Part shown: in pieces, positions 43,725 through 54,702 of the stretch | How the letters are laid out: each line of letters opens with the position of its first letter | How positions within the stretch are numbered: the first letter of the stretch is position 1 | Source: Labia minor | Taxonomy: Eukaryota; Arthropoda; Insecta; Dermaptera; Spongiphoridae | DNA: 64,000 bases | Assembly (NCBI GenBank): GCA_963082975.1 | Contig: OY720346.1 | Span: 73,524,767 to 73,588,766, forward strand | Reading direction: 5' to 3' | Position numbers and translations under genes: made by a program | Notes under the pieces: model-generated | The model's database searches: none | Told to the model about the DNA's origin: nothing | The model's input: only the letters and a program-made list of their open reading frames with translations

Positions 43725-44232
43725 CCTAATTCTCGATATAAGCAACACTTCTGAAATCATTTATTCCAAAAAGTTGATTTTATGAAAAAAGTTGCTTATC
43801 GTATATATAAACTAAATTCATATTTACCTTGTAGATTCTCAATTATTAAGTGTAAAAAAAAGAAATTACAATTGAAATATTGAAAATTTAGACAAATCAA
43901 AGCAATAATTAGAAGTTTACAATTAAAGAACGAGTTGTGATCTGAATTCAGTAATAAACTTTTATTAATTATAATTTGGAGAAAGAAATTACATAAAAAG
44001 AACAATTAAATTAAATTAAATTTTTCAATTAACGCTTTATTTATTGAATAAATACTTAAACTATTAACTATTAACTATTATATTATTATTATATTTAAAT
44101 TATTTTTTTAGGGTGCACTTAAAAGAATTGAGGTTAGAATTGACAATTATGACAGTTGCTTTTATTGAATAAAAACTTCCTGCTTATAACGAGAGTTGCT
44201 AATAGCATGGGTTGCTTACATCGAGAATTCAC
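43725..44232. mobile_element. pogo-like MITE, copy 2
   Basis: Ends are CCTAATTCTCGATATAAG and the complement of GTGAATTCTCGATGTAAG, both continuing into GCAAC, with TA outside each (43723-43724, 44233-44234). The interior is AT-rich with a second GTTGCTTAT word near 43790. Related in termini to 6175-6584. Confidence 0.6.
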
Positions 44233-44234
44233 TA

Positions 44235-45111
44235 TGTTTAATTTGTTTTTATATATATATTGATATATATATATATATATATATAAAATAAATAAATAAA
44301 TTTTATTTTGAAACCTTGTGATGACTTATTTCACTTTGATTTTAACCAATTTGTTTCTAAATTGGATTGGTTGTTTTCTCAAAAATAAAGCCAACTTTGA
44401 ATATCACAAGAGTAAAAGAGAGAAAACCTCAATAAGCTTACTGTGGGCTACAACTTGTTTCAAATCCAATTGGTCGCCACCATCAACCACACCCCGTCCC
44501 GACTTACTCTTACTCTACTTAACTATAGAAAAGTGAATGTTGTATTCAAATTGAAATATCTCGAAATTTAATTCGTTTCCATGTGGTTGTTGGTGGCACA
44601 CTCGTGACATTCCCACGGGATTTGAGAGGATCAGCCTATTGAGTTATTCCACTCGGGCTTACCATTTGAACATTTGGGAATGTGAAAAATGTGAATTATT
44701 TCAAATAAATTATGTAAAAGAATGCAATCGTTGAAGAGATTTGTTTGGATAATTGAAACAAAAGGAGCTCCTATCAGGGCAATTGTTTCGATTTCTAACA
44801 AAATGGTTTACAATTACTCAAGTGAAAATGAAAGATGCACACACATACACACAATATATATATATATATATAGCTATATATATATATATATTTAATGTTT
44901 CATTATAATTGTAAAATCATTGAACTAATAGTTGGTAACAAATAATAATAGGAACTTAATTAATTTAAATTTTGAAAGATTAAATAAAAATTTAAAAAAA
45001 AACTTTTAGAATTAATGTTCATTACTCGTATTAGAATAGAATGTTTGAGAAGTCTCTAATTATGATCACTTGATTGATTTTTATATATATTAATTTCGAA
45101 AGTAATTTTTT
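44235..45111. other. Microsatellites and a unique-looking patch
   Basis: TA runs lie at 44248-44285 and 44857-44893. 44440-44660 is more complex and contains an inverted pair GCCACCATCAACCACA / TGTGGTTGTTGGTGGC about 100 bp apart. No coding was recognised. Confidence 0.4.
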
Positions 45112-45660
45112 ACCCACCGACGATAGGAAGGGAAGGTATTGTTTCCACACCAAATTTCACATTCTAGAGATTTTTACATATCTTCACGAATCATGCATTT
45201 TGTTAACAGAAAAAAGTATTTTTAGCATGATGTCTGTCTGTTTATACATTATGTGTCCGTATAGACATGTATATAGCTTGAACGGCTCAACTGATAAAAT
45301 TTGGTATATTCTTAAAGCATCAGTACCACGAATTCATCAACTTTTGGTGTTTATCCGGAAGTGGTAGTTTACAAAGTATTAATTTTATATTCATTGTCGG
45401 AAATTTTTCACTTAAATATATAATAGTAATGATTAATTGAGTAATTAAACTAAAAATAAAAACTATGTCAATATAATTTATTTATTTTAATTCAAGTTTT
45501 AAAAATATTTTGTTTTTTAATAATTTATATATATATATATAATTTATATATATATATATATATATAATTTATATATATGTATATATATATATATACATAT
45601 ATATAAAATGTTGTTTGCAAATTAATTTATTTCAAATCGGTTCTGAGCCTGGCCACAGCT
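45112..45660 (+). mobile_element. HINE-like repeat, family 2, subfamily B, copy d
   Basis: Starts ACCCACCGACGATAGG and ends AATCGGTTCTGAG with a CTG-GCCA-CAG hairpin and CTCATTTTT. The 3' half differs from subfamily A and is shared with 54532-54702 and 59541-59895. The centre has TA microsatellites (45526-45606). Confidence 0.65.
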
Positions 45661-46333
45661 CATTTTTATCTTTCTTATCTCTTAAAATTTCTTGATTTAT
45701 TCCATTTTATTTACAATAAATCGGTTCATGGGTTCCAAAAAATCAACATTAAACAATCTTCATATGTATTTATCAATTACTGTTAATATTACAAATTCGA
45801 CTAGAGAATATGCGTTGTAATCATTAAATAAGTCTTATACACATTGAATATATTTATAGGCATTCATCAAATCATTAATATTTATATTCTTTGCATTATG
45901 TTAATCAAAGTCAATCAAGACTTTTTTTTATAATAGAACATCTTAAGTTGACTATTCTATTTAATTCAGAAGCATTAAATAAATAATCAATGGCCCCATT
46001 TATTAATTTGCCTAAAAAACATTGTTCACTTTATTTAATATATAATATACCTAAACTTTTCCATTTCTAATAAATAATAAAAAAAAATTATTCATTTAAT
46101 CATTCACAAAAACAAAATAATTTTCTGTTTTATTAAAATCTTTTTTTCTTTTTACAAATAGAATATCTATTTTCGAATAGATGTATTGTGGGCGATTATT
46201 TTCAATCAATTTATTGTAAGAAAAATACTCATTGTGAGATAAATTGTATTTTATTAAAAAAACAAAATATTATTTCCCTCTCTGATCAATGTCTAAGAAT
46301 AATTTATACTATGTAAACTGTGATTGAATTAAG
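45661..46333. other. AT-rich stretch, nothing recognised
   Basis: No ORFs or element ends were seen. Confidence 0.5.
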
Positions 46334-47015
46334 CAATGGTGTATTGAGAGGAGAACGCGGGGGAACGACCTTCCCTTACCTTTTTTCAGAACTGGAACGC
46401 GTTCCAGTACTTTTTCATGTCCCAACTCCCATTGAAATCTACTTTTAGGATTTTATTTTGTGTTCGTAAATATTTTGTTTAGAAGAATAAGAAAAAATCT
46501 GGAGTGTCTCTACTCGACTTTCTCGCAAATTTGAATTAGATTAAATAACATATATTAATTTAAATTAAATTAAATTAATTAAATTAAAAATTATAATTAA
46601 TAAATAATATTTATTAAACCAGCGCATGTTTGGCTCTTTGTTGATGGCACCACGTCACGTGTCGGCGCGTGAGATTTGCAGTGTTAAAAAATTAATTCTG
46701 GTACTTTCAGCGATTCAATCAAGCTGAAATTCGATTTTTCGAACCATTTTTGCGTAATCTTGGTTACATACTTACACACATACACACACACACAGATATT
46801 TTTCTCAACTGTAGTGAAAATGATTCAGGAACCTTCAAAACGTACAAAAACATCAAAATCTCAACATCGAAAATTTTCGTGAACACAATACTATCTCTGG
46901 CGAGATAGTGAAAATAAAAACTTAAGTATATGGAAAAAAATAGTTTGCTGAAAATAGGACTTTCTTTGCTCCCACTATGCGTTCCCTTACCTCTTATTTT
47001 ACCAATGCATCCCTG
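46334..47015. mobile_element. hAT-like MITE carrying a HINE insertion
   Basis: Ends CAATGGTGTATTG and the complement of CAGGGATGCATTGG. Flanks GAATTAAG (46326-46333) and GAATTCAG (47016-47023) match at 7 of 8 bases. Inner words TTCCCTTACC and GAACGCGTTCCAG recur at 50216-50456, which lacks the HINE and serves as an empty site. Confidence 0.7.
46499..46909 (-). mobile_element. HINE-like repeat, family 1, copy f (internally deleted)
   Basis: Both termini are present: CTGGAG plus hairpin at the left, and CTATCTCTGGCGAGATAG at the right. About 200 bp of body is missing after CAAGCTGAAATTC (46733). The CA microsatellite is at 46774-46793. It is inserted in a T/A run of the hAT-like MITE. Confidence 0.75.
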
Positions 47016-47671
47016 GAATTCAGAGAAATACAGAAAAATTAATTCCAAATAAAAATCTTATTTAAAATTTAAAGAATAATATAAAATTTGAAAGTAATGG
47101 AAATAAGTAAATAATCTTAATATAATTATTAAATAAATTAATTTTAAAAAATATCCAATATTTTCGAAATAATTTTAAGTTATTCTATTGAAAATCTTTA
47201 GTAAATTAACTAATAAAATTTAAAATGACAGCGTTAAATGGTACCGATAATCGTCTCGTAGATACAAATTAATCCCACGTTCTCACTCACCACCCCACTC
47301 ATCCCAGATACTTTTCCCCCTCCCCCACTCCTCCTACCACCACTTATCCCCCTGAATCGAGAGATCTTGTCACTTCTTCAAAGTCTCAAGTTGGCTGGAA
47401 ACTCCCTCCATCCATGCATCAATCTTAGTGCTTTTAGCCCGACGAATCTAACTTTGACAAATTCCAAAGTTAACCTCTCTTTTCCATACCTTTTTTTTGT
47501 CCTTGACAATATCTCAACGAATCTCTCTCCATCTCTCTCAAACACACACTTAAAAAAAAACACTTTTGGTTTTAAAAAATTCATTGAAAGGCGTTATTCT
47601 ATTGAATTATAAGTATAATAATTGAAAAAGAGTATTTAATTTTAGATACATAAATATATATAAAAAAAGAT
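47016..47671. other. AT-rich then pyrimidine-rich patch
   Basis: 47280-47560 is C/T-rich (many CCCCTCC and CTCTCTC words). Overlapping 81- and 68-codon frames on opposite strands (47367-47612 +, 47378-47584 -) have no recognisable domain and I do not call either. Confidence 0.3.
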
Positions 47672-48162
47672 CTGGAGTTTCTCCATTCGACTCTCTCGCA
47701 CAAATTTGAATTGGATTCAATAACATATATTATATTTAAATTAAATTTAATAATTTAAATTATAAATTAAAATTAACAAATATTATATTTATTAAACCAG
47801 CACGTGTTTGGCTCTTTGTTGATGACACCACGTGCTGGAGCGTGATTGACGGACAACGTGTTAAAAAATTTGAAAAATTAATTCTGGTACTTTCAGCGAT
47901 TCAATCAAGCTGAAATTCTTTATATAGCAGTTTTATACAATTATTAATCATGTGAAAAATTATCAAACATATATCTTTATTTTTACGGTCAGTTTAGAGG
48001 GAAAAAAATCAAAACGTGGTAGATAATGACCCTCTTCCGGTTGAGCTACATTTCTCAAAATTTCATAGAAAACTACGAATTTTGAATAATGCCCGTGTAC
48101 CAAATTTCATTATTCTAGCTCAAACCGTTTTTGAGTAATCTTGTTTATATACACACACATTA
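47672..48162 (-). mobile_element. HINE-like repeat, family 1, copy g (5' end missing)
   Basis: The left edge CTGGAGTTTCTCCATTCGACTC is the 3' hairpin. The body runs to the short CA tract at 48151-48160 and stops there. The next copy begins about 60 bp further on. Confidence 0.65.
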
Positions 48163-48224
48163 AGTGAGATCTTAAATGAAAAAAAAAATTAAATACAATG
48201 TTTACAAAACAATATTTAAATAAG

Positions 48225-48757
48225 TTGGAGTGTCTCCACTCGACTATCTCGCAAATTTGAATTGGATGAAGTAACATATATTATATTTAAATTAAATTTA
48301 ATTAATTATCAATTAAAATTAATAAATAATATTTATTAAATCTTTGTTGATGGCACCACGTCACGTGTTGGCGCGTGATTTGCAGTGTTAAAAAATTAAT
48401 TCCGTTAATTTCAGCGATTCATTCGAGCTGAAATTTTATATATAGCAGTTTTATACAATTTTTAATCATGTAAAAAACTATCAAACACATATCTTTATTT
48501 TTACGGTCAGTTTAGAGGAAAAAAAATCAAAACGTGGTAGATAATGACCCTCTTCCGGTTGAGCTACATTTCTCAAAATTTCATAGAAAACTACGAATTT
48601 TGAATAATGCCCGTGTACCAAACTTCATTATTCTAGCTCAAACCGTTTTTGAGTAATCTTGTCTATATACACACACTCAACCTTAGTGAAAATGACCCAG
48701 GAACCTTCAAAACGTATAAAAACATCGAGAATTTTCGTGATCTCTGGCTAAATAGTA
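48225..48757 (-). mobile_element. HINE-like repeat, family 1, copy h
   Basis: Close to copy g in sequence (both share TTTCATAGAAAACTACG and GCCCGTGTACCAAA variants), same orientation, with a degraded 5' terminus TCTCTGGCTAAATAGT. The two probably form a head-to-tail pair. Confidence 0.65.
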
Positions 48758-48913
48758 AAAATGAACATTAAAATATCACAAATGATTAAAAATATATTTG
48801 TGTTAAATGAATAGATCTCATTCAAAATCAATTTTTTTTTATTATTATTATTCTATCTAAATATATTATATACTAGACATAGAAGGTATATATGATATCC
48901 GTCGTTATAAATT

Positions 48914-49305
48914 TCATAGCGAGAAAACAGTACAATAAATTATCGAAGTAATGTTTTCGGTAAGCGTGGCTATCAATCTATATCGGTGTCTATATGTGGT
49001 CCAGTTTGGATAGAAGTTGAAAAACAGTGAACGGGACTGATTGCTCTGCAAACGCAAACTCAATAGGGAAAACAACACACTTGCTTTCGGTACGATCAAT
49101 CATACAGCCATTGACAGATGCATATTGATTTCATCTATTTTAGCACTTTTGTGAACGAGTTTAATAAATGGAGTTGACGATATACCCGTGGCAGATGACA
49201 CCCGATCCGTTGGACCATCCCCATCCGACTGGCCCACCCATCGTTACGCCATTCATGTTTTCTAATTTTGTCAAACAAATATTCTTCGGGAATTGAAAAT
49301 GTCAT
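48914..49305 (-). other. Unique-looking patch with small minus-strand ORFs
   Basis: This stretch (48896-49370) is compositionally more complex than its surroundings and matches no repeat I see elsewhere in the window. On the minus strand an ATG at 49305 opens 56 codons (to 49135), Trp/Arg-containing (KHEWRNDGWASRMGMV), and a second frame of 61 codons runs 49099-48914. A TATTTAAATA sequence lies upstream near 49353-49362. I cannot identify either peptide; they may be part of a host gene, an exon or nothing. Confidence 0.25.
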
Positions 49306-49717
49306 TGTGTTTATTAATTTCAGATCGATTTCCAGAAAGGCGACAACCTAATATTTAAATAGAGTGGATGGGATCTGTCCATTTTGGGATAGATTGTTAA
49401 GGAATATAGAAATCAAACGAGAAAAATGATTTATTGGAAAGAAATAATAGAAAAGCAAACACTGGAGTGAATTACGATAAACGAAATATTTTGAGAAAGA
49501 TATATTTGAAAATGATATATATATATATATATTAAGCAGCAAGAAAAATAATAATGAAAAATGTATTTTATATAAATAAAAAAAAAAATAAAAAAAATAA
49601 AAAAAATAAAAACATTAATAAATTTAATTTAATTTAAAAATGATTTATTGAATTGTTAATTTATTTTATTTAAATTGAAAGAAATAAAGTATCACTTAAT
49701 GAAACATTTATCTATAC
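49306..49717. other. AT-rich stretch
   Basis: No features beyond a TA run at 49517-49532 and poly-A tracts at 49580-49612. Confidence 0.45.
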
Positions 49718-50075
49718 CAGTGTTTCTCAACCTTTTTGGACCTAACGCCCCCTTTGTAAGACCCGCTTCTTAATTCGCCCCCCTATAAATTTTTACAGAT
49801 AAAAATTTTGAAAAATCGAGTTTCAGAACATGATTGCAAAATCATCTGAACTTTGAATATTGAAAAAAATTGAAAAAAAGAGGAAATGTTTAAAAAGCCT
49901 GTTCGCAAAATCATCTTACCTTTTTTTAGAGTTTAAAATGATTTCGTCCCCCAAAAATAACTTATACCCCCCCCCCCCCCAAAAAAAAATCGTATAGTCA
50001 AATAATCGCCCCCTTTAAGATGTCGATCGCCCCCCCCCCCAGGAGGCGATATCGCTCAGGTTTTGAGAATCACTG
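49718..50075. mobile_element. hAT MITE (CGCCCCC type)
   Basis: Ends CAGTGTTTCTCAACC and GAGAATCACTG. Flanks ATCTATAC and ATCTATTA match at 6 of 8. C-runs of 13-14 bp lie near 49967 and 50031. The shared cassette ATTGAAAAAAAGAGG / AAATGTTTAAAAAGCC is at 49873-49903. Confidence 0.75.
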
Positions 50076-50092
50076 ATCTATTATACCTTTTT

Positions 50093-50215
50093 ACTCTCGC
50101 CGATCACGAAAATTTTCGATTTCGAGATTTTGATGTTTTTTTACGTTTTGAAGGTTCCTGAATCATTTTCACAAAAGTTGAGAAAAATGTCTGTGTGTGT
50201 GTGTGTGTATGTATG
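50093..50215 (+). mobile_element. HINE-like repeat, family 1, 5' fragment (copy i)
   Basis: ACTCTCGCCGATCACG through AACGTAAAA-type text to the GT microsatellite (50196-50209), then it stops. Directly abuts the hAT-like MITE copy at 50216. Confidence 0.65.
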
Positions 50216-50456
50216 AACAACGTTCCCTTACCTTTTTTCAGAACTGGAACACGTTCCAGTACTTTTTCATGTCCCGACAATTCCCACTTAAATCTACTCT
50301 TTAGAATTTCTTTTTTTTGTGTTCATTAATATTTTGTATAGTAAGAATAAGAGAAAAAATAAAAACTTATATGGAAAAAAATAGTTTGCTGAAAAAATGT
50401 CTTTTTTTGCTACCATTAAGCGTTCCCTTACTTCTTATTTCAGCAATACATCACTG
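50216..50456. mobile_element. hAT-like MITE, copy without HINE (empty site)
   Basis: Matches 46380-46497 plus 46910-47015 continuously (TTCCCTTACC, GAACACGTTCCAG, AAATAGTTTGCTGAAAA), ending ATACATCACTG. Its 5' end is missing. Comparing the two copies locates the HINE insertion in an A run at about 50357. Confidence 0.7.
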
Positions 50457-51241
50457 CATTCAAACCTATATTTCTGCAAAAAGTCAAAACATAGAGTTAT
50501 AATTTGGAATTAATCATTAACAATTTTTGCTAGAGAACTTTATTTATAGAAATTAATGATCTTGGCAAAATCCTATTTGTCTTATTTTTAAAAGAATACA
50601 ATCAAACAAAGCATGATCTTTGGAATGATGTTAATTTCATATTTAAGTGAAACTCATTTCAATGTAAAGAAAAGACATTTAAAATGAAATGAATTTAGTG
50701 TATTTACTATATAATAAATAGAAAATATAATATAAATTCTAGAATAGTTTAGTAATTGGATATGTAAATGATAATTTCTATCTGCCTTTCACATAAGAGC
50801 ATGCATTAGGGTTGAGGGGCATCATTATGTTTTAATGATAATTAAAAGAGAATATTTAAATGAGATACTTACATTTGAGTCAAGATGGCTGTAATTTATA
50901 AAGGTAACGAACGAATCCAGGAAAATAAATTTTACTGTAGCCCCTTTATCAATTAAATGTATTAGATCTTTCTTGCTTGTTTCTTCAGTAATGATGTGGA
51001 TTGTAGATTAATATAATGCTACATATATACATTAACTCAATTTAGTATATGTATAATAAAAAAACAGAATAGAAGAAAATGAGTTGAATATTAATTTAAA
51101 TTTTAATAATAAATAGAAGTATATTTACCTTTATTAAAAAAATAAGAATAAATTGAAAATCTTTTTATATCATTTAGATAGGACTTTTAATGTTGATTCT
51201 AAAATCAAAAAATAATCAAAAACCAAAATAAATAAATAAAA
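50457..51241. other. AT-rich stretch, nothing recognised
   Basis: No coding or element boundaries were seen. One moderately complex patch is at 50870-51000. Confidence 0.5.
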
Positions 51242-51738
51242 TCTCCACTCGACTATCTCGCAATTTGAATTGGATTAAATAATATATATTATATTTAAAT
51301 TAAATTTAATTAATTATAAATTATAAATCAAAATTAAAAAATAATATTTATTAAACCAGCGCATGTTTGGCTCTTTGTTGATGGCACCACGTCACGTGTT
51401 GGCGCGTGAGATTTGCAGTGTTAAAAATTAATTCCGGTACTTTCAGGGATTCAATCAAGCTGAAATTCTATATATAGCAGTTTTATACAATTTTTAATCA
51501 TGTGAAAAATTATCAAACATATATCTTTATTTTTACGGTCACTTTAGAGGAAAAAAAAATGAAAACATTGAAGGTAATGACCCACTTTCGGTTGAGCTAC
51601 ATTTCTCAAAAGTTGATAGAAAACAACGAATTTTGAATAATGCCCATGTACCAAATTTCATAATTCTAGCTCAAACCGTTTTTGCATAATCTTGTCTTCA
51701 TACATACACACATACACACATACACACACACACACACA

Positions 51739-52749
51739 GATTCTAATGAGACAGTTGCTATGATCCATCGTTGGCTGACATCGTGGGGCCTTCAGCTTGC
51801 AGAGCAGAAGACCGAGGCGGTCTTGATTTCCAGCAGAAAGACTAGGGAGACTATCACCCTCGCGGTTGGTGACCATCAAATCACCTCGCAACCGTGCGTA
51901 AAATATCTGGGAATTTTGATCGACGACAGGCTGTCGTTTAAACAGCACCTGGAATATGCCAGTGACAAAGCTGCCAGGGTGAATGCTGCCCTGTCGAGAA
52001 TAATGCCAAATTTAGGGGGACCAAGATTCCATCGGAGAAAACTATTGACCACCGTCGTCAGATCGGTCATGTTGTATGGTGCCCCTATATGGGCAGGCGC
52101 GGTGGAGACCAAATCATTTGCTCGTGGTATCCAGTCAGTTGACCGACTAAGTGCCTTGAGAGCCATATGTGCATTTCGCACAGTATCAATGGATGCGGCA
52201 GGGGTAATAGCGGGAATGCTTCCCATAGATATCCTGGCCAGGGAGCGTCAAAAAAAGTATAGGCTCGTTAAAGATGACGACTATATTAACAACATTAAAG
52301 CGATTGAAACCCAGTCTCTTGGAGAGTGGCAACGTAGATGGGACCAATCGGGAAAAGGACGTTGGACGTTCCGTCTTATCCCGCTCATTGAACCATGGTT
52401 GGCCAGACAACACGGTGAAATTGACTATTACATGACTCAACTACTATCTGGTCATGGATGCTTCCGGGCATATCTACACCGTTTTGGACTGGAGGAAGAC
52501 CCATTATGCCCGATTTGCAAGGACACCGCCGAGGATGTCGAACATGTTTTTTTCCATTGCCCACGTTTCTGTAGAGACCGCGAGGAGCTGGCAGAACAAT
52601 TTGGAGAGAGTCCAACGCCGGAAAACATAATATCACACATGTTGGCATCGGAGAGAGAATGGGTTGCAGTCAGAAGACTCTCCGTCATCGTAATGAGGGA
52701 GCTTAGGCGCTTGGAGAGGGAGAGAAACTGCCCAGAAGACCATAGGTGA
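51739..52749 (+). pseudogene. R1-clade reverse transcriptase C-terminal part
   Basis: An open frame of about 336 codons from the truncation point to TGA at 52747-52749. It begins in the late RT domain (AEQKTEAVLISSRK, then VKYLGILIDDRLSF), continues through the thumb-like region (LLTTVVRSVMLYGAP) and ends with a Cys/His cluster CPICK...HVFFHCPRF near 52505-52570, typical of the C-terminus of R1-clade ORF2. The catalytic YADD part, the endonuclease and ORF1 are absent because of 5' truncation. The reading frame is uninterrupted. The His/Thr-rich residues encoded upstream are just microsatellite. Confidence 0.88.
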
Positions 52750-52969
52750 ACAGGGATACCCTAGCATTGGTGGAGGAGCCTAGGCTAAGGCCTCTTCCTG
52801 TGATGAAATACCTTACGGTGGTCCCGCAGGAAGACTTTAAGGCCGCTGGACGTTAGGGAGGTGTTTTTTAGTGGGTAGGAATCCCACACTACTGTTGAGT
52901 ACGGACTCACAGTGTCTTTTAAGAAGATTTTTCACCTACCCTCCGAGAAAAAAAAAAAAAAAAAAAAAA
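51739..52969 (+). mobile_element. 5'-truncated R1-clade non-LTR retrotransposon (Waldo-like target)
   Basis: Starts abruptly in coding sequence right after a CA/ACAT microsatellite and ends with a 3' UTR and a poly-A run (52948-52969) followed again by CA repeats. The target is the ACAC/ACAT-rich centre of a family-1 HINE. R1-clade elements of the Waldo group are known for (ACAY)n targets. GC content is clearly higher than in the flanks, consistent with a young insertion. Confidence 0.85.
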
Positions 52970-53100
52970 CACACACACACAGACAGACATTTTTCTCAAC
53001 CTTAGTGAAAATGATTCAGGAACCTTCAAAACGTATAAAAACATCAAAATCTCAACATCGAAAATTTTCGTGATCGCAATACTATCTCTGGCGAGATAGT

Positions 53101-53409
53101 AAAAACAATATTTTGTATAATAACAATCAATAAACGTGTCGATAAGGAGATTTAATTTAAGCAATAAATTTGCTAAGGTAAAATTATAATTTGACCATGA
53201 AATTTTGTTCTCTGGTTAATATTAATAGTCTCTTAACAATATAACAAACAAACTTAATGGTTAGTTATATTTTCATTTCAGCCTTAATTTATAAATGTCA
53301 AGAAACAAATGATAATGAAATAATAAAAAAAAATCTAAATATTTTATATTATTAGTTGTTTATCCTATATAAAAAATAAACAACCAATGTTTTATACGTT
53401 GTCGTAGAT
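53101..53409. other. AT-rich stretch, nothing recognised
   Basis: No ORF, repeat or regulatory structure was supported. Confidence 0.5.
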
Positions 53410-53717
53410 CAGTGATTCCCAAAGTGGGCGCTACCGCCTCCTCGTGGGCGCTGGAGCGATCCAGCGGGGTGGTGATGGCCACAGATGCATTTAGGGAAAA
53501 TTACTTGTATATTACTTTTTTATTCTGAGATCAATAAATAGATATCTAAATTCAATGTTTCTAATTTACACCTTTATTTATAATATTTTGCAAATAGGTA
53601 CATTTATCTTTCTATTTAATTGTTATTAAAATTAAAAAAAGTTAATTTTCAAGGCGGGGTTGAGTCAATTTTTTTATGAAAAGGGGGCGCTTGGTCAAAT
53701 AAGTTTGGGAACCACTG
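53410..53717. mobile_element. hAT MITE with perfect 8-bp target duplication
   Basis: 308 bp. Ends CAGTGATTCCCAAAGTGGG and GTTTGGGAACCACTG. Flanked by an exact TCGTAGAT on both sides (53402-53409, 53718-53725). The interior is AT-rich with GGCGCT words near both ends. Confidence 0.92.
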
Positions 53718-53742
53718 TCGTAGATCGTTGATTTTCGTTTTT

Positions 53743-54358
53743 ACCGACCGACGATAGTAAGGGAGGTATTGTTTTCACACCAAATTTCACACATGTGGAG
53801 ATTTTTACATATCTCCACGAACAATGCATTTTCTTAACAGAAAAAAGTATTTTTACCATGATGTCTGTCCGTCTGTCCATCCGTCCCTATAGATGTGTAC
53901 AGCTTGAACGGCAAAACGGATTTTGATGAAATTTCGTATATTTACTTAATGCATCAGTATGATGAATTGATCAACTTTTGGTGCAAATCCGGAAACCGGA
54001 AGTGGTAGTATTAGCGATCGACGATAGGAAGGAAAGGGTTATTTTCACACCAAATTTCACATGAGGATATTTTTTACATATCTCCACAAATCATGCACTT
54101 TGTATTGGTCGGGAAAATCATCTTCATTAGTTTTTTCTTAATTTAAAATTATATGACATCACCCAACCCACCCCTTCATGACGTCACAACCAGCTCTTAT
54201 ATATTATAAATAAAATAAAATTAAAAATATTTATGTTATATCCATATCTGTTATTTATTGTATTATGTTATGATATATTAAAATTATTTGAAATTGTTTC
54301 TGTAGCTGAAAAATTAATTTATTTCAAACCGTTGGTCGGTTCTGAGCCTCGCCACAGG
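53743..54358 (+). mobile_element. HINE-like repeat, family 2, copy e (near full length)
   Basis: Starts ACCGACCGACGATAGTAAGG, has the GTCC/GTCT centre (53863-53887), TGACGTCACAACC in the body, and ends GTTGGTCGGTTCTGAGCC with hairpin and CACAGG. It lies 18 bp after the hAT duplication. Confidence 0.78.
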
Positions 54359-54365
54359 TAACCTT

Positions 54366-54531
54366 ATTTTTTTTTTTTAGAATTAAATTGTAGAAATTGA
54401 AAAAAAATCGTAAATGTTTCCTTTTTTTAGTAATAATTGAAAAGGCTTCGGGGCCAACCTGGTTGCCGGCCCCTGATATAAAGTTCTTCAAATTTGGCGG
54501 CCCAAAAAAATTTTCTCGCGAACCCCATTGA
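54366..54531 (-). mobile_element. Nested hAT MITE remnants, second occurrence
   Basis: Reads, in inverse orientation, as part of the 58625-59096 nest: the inner MITE end GGTTGCCGGCCCCTG (54461-54475) followed by ATATAAAGTTCTTCAAATTTGG and TTCTCGCGAACCCC, which belong to the outer MITE at the same junction. The rest of both elements is missing. Confidence 0.6.
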
Positions 54532-54702
54532 CGGAAAATATTTCATAAAATATAGTAGTAATTAATAATTGAGTAACCAAACTAAAAATAAAAACCAAGA
54601 TAATATAATTTAATCATTTTAATTCAAAATATTTTTTTTTTGATTTTTTATATATATATAATGTTATTTGGAAATTAATTAATTTCAATCGTCTGTTCCT
54701 GG
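54532..54702 (+). mobile_element. HINE-like repeat, family 2, subfamily B, 3' fragment (copy f)
   Basis: Collinear with the 3' half of 45112-45660 (AACTAAAAATAAAAAC, ATTTTAATTCAA, TATATAAT, AATCGTCTGTTCCTGGCC), ending in CAGCTCATTTT. Confidence 0.55.

Larger units (their letters stand above)
51242..53100 (-). mobile_element. HINE-like repeat, family 1, copy j, split by an R1-clade element
   Basis: Left part 51242-51738 (3' end missing the last hairpin arm) runs up to the CA microsatellite. Right part 52970-53100 resumes with ACACACAC and runs to CTATCTCTGGCGAGATAG. The intervening 1.23 kb is a non-LTR element, so the copy is otherwise near full length. Confidence 0.75.

Noticed and set aside
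51682..51738. His/Thr-rich N-terminus of the R1-clade frame
   Set aside because: Encoded by the CA/ACAT microsatellite upstream of the truncation point, not by the element.
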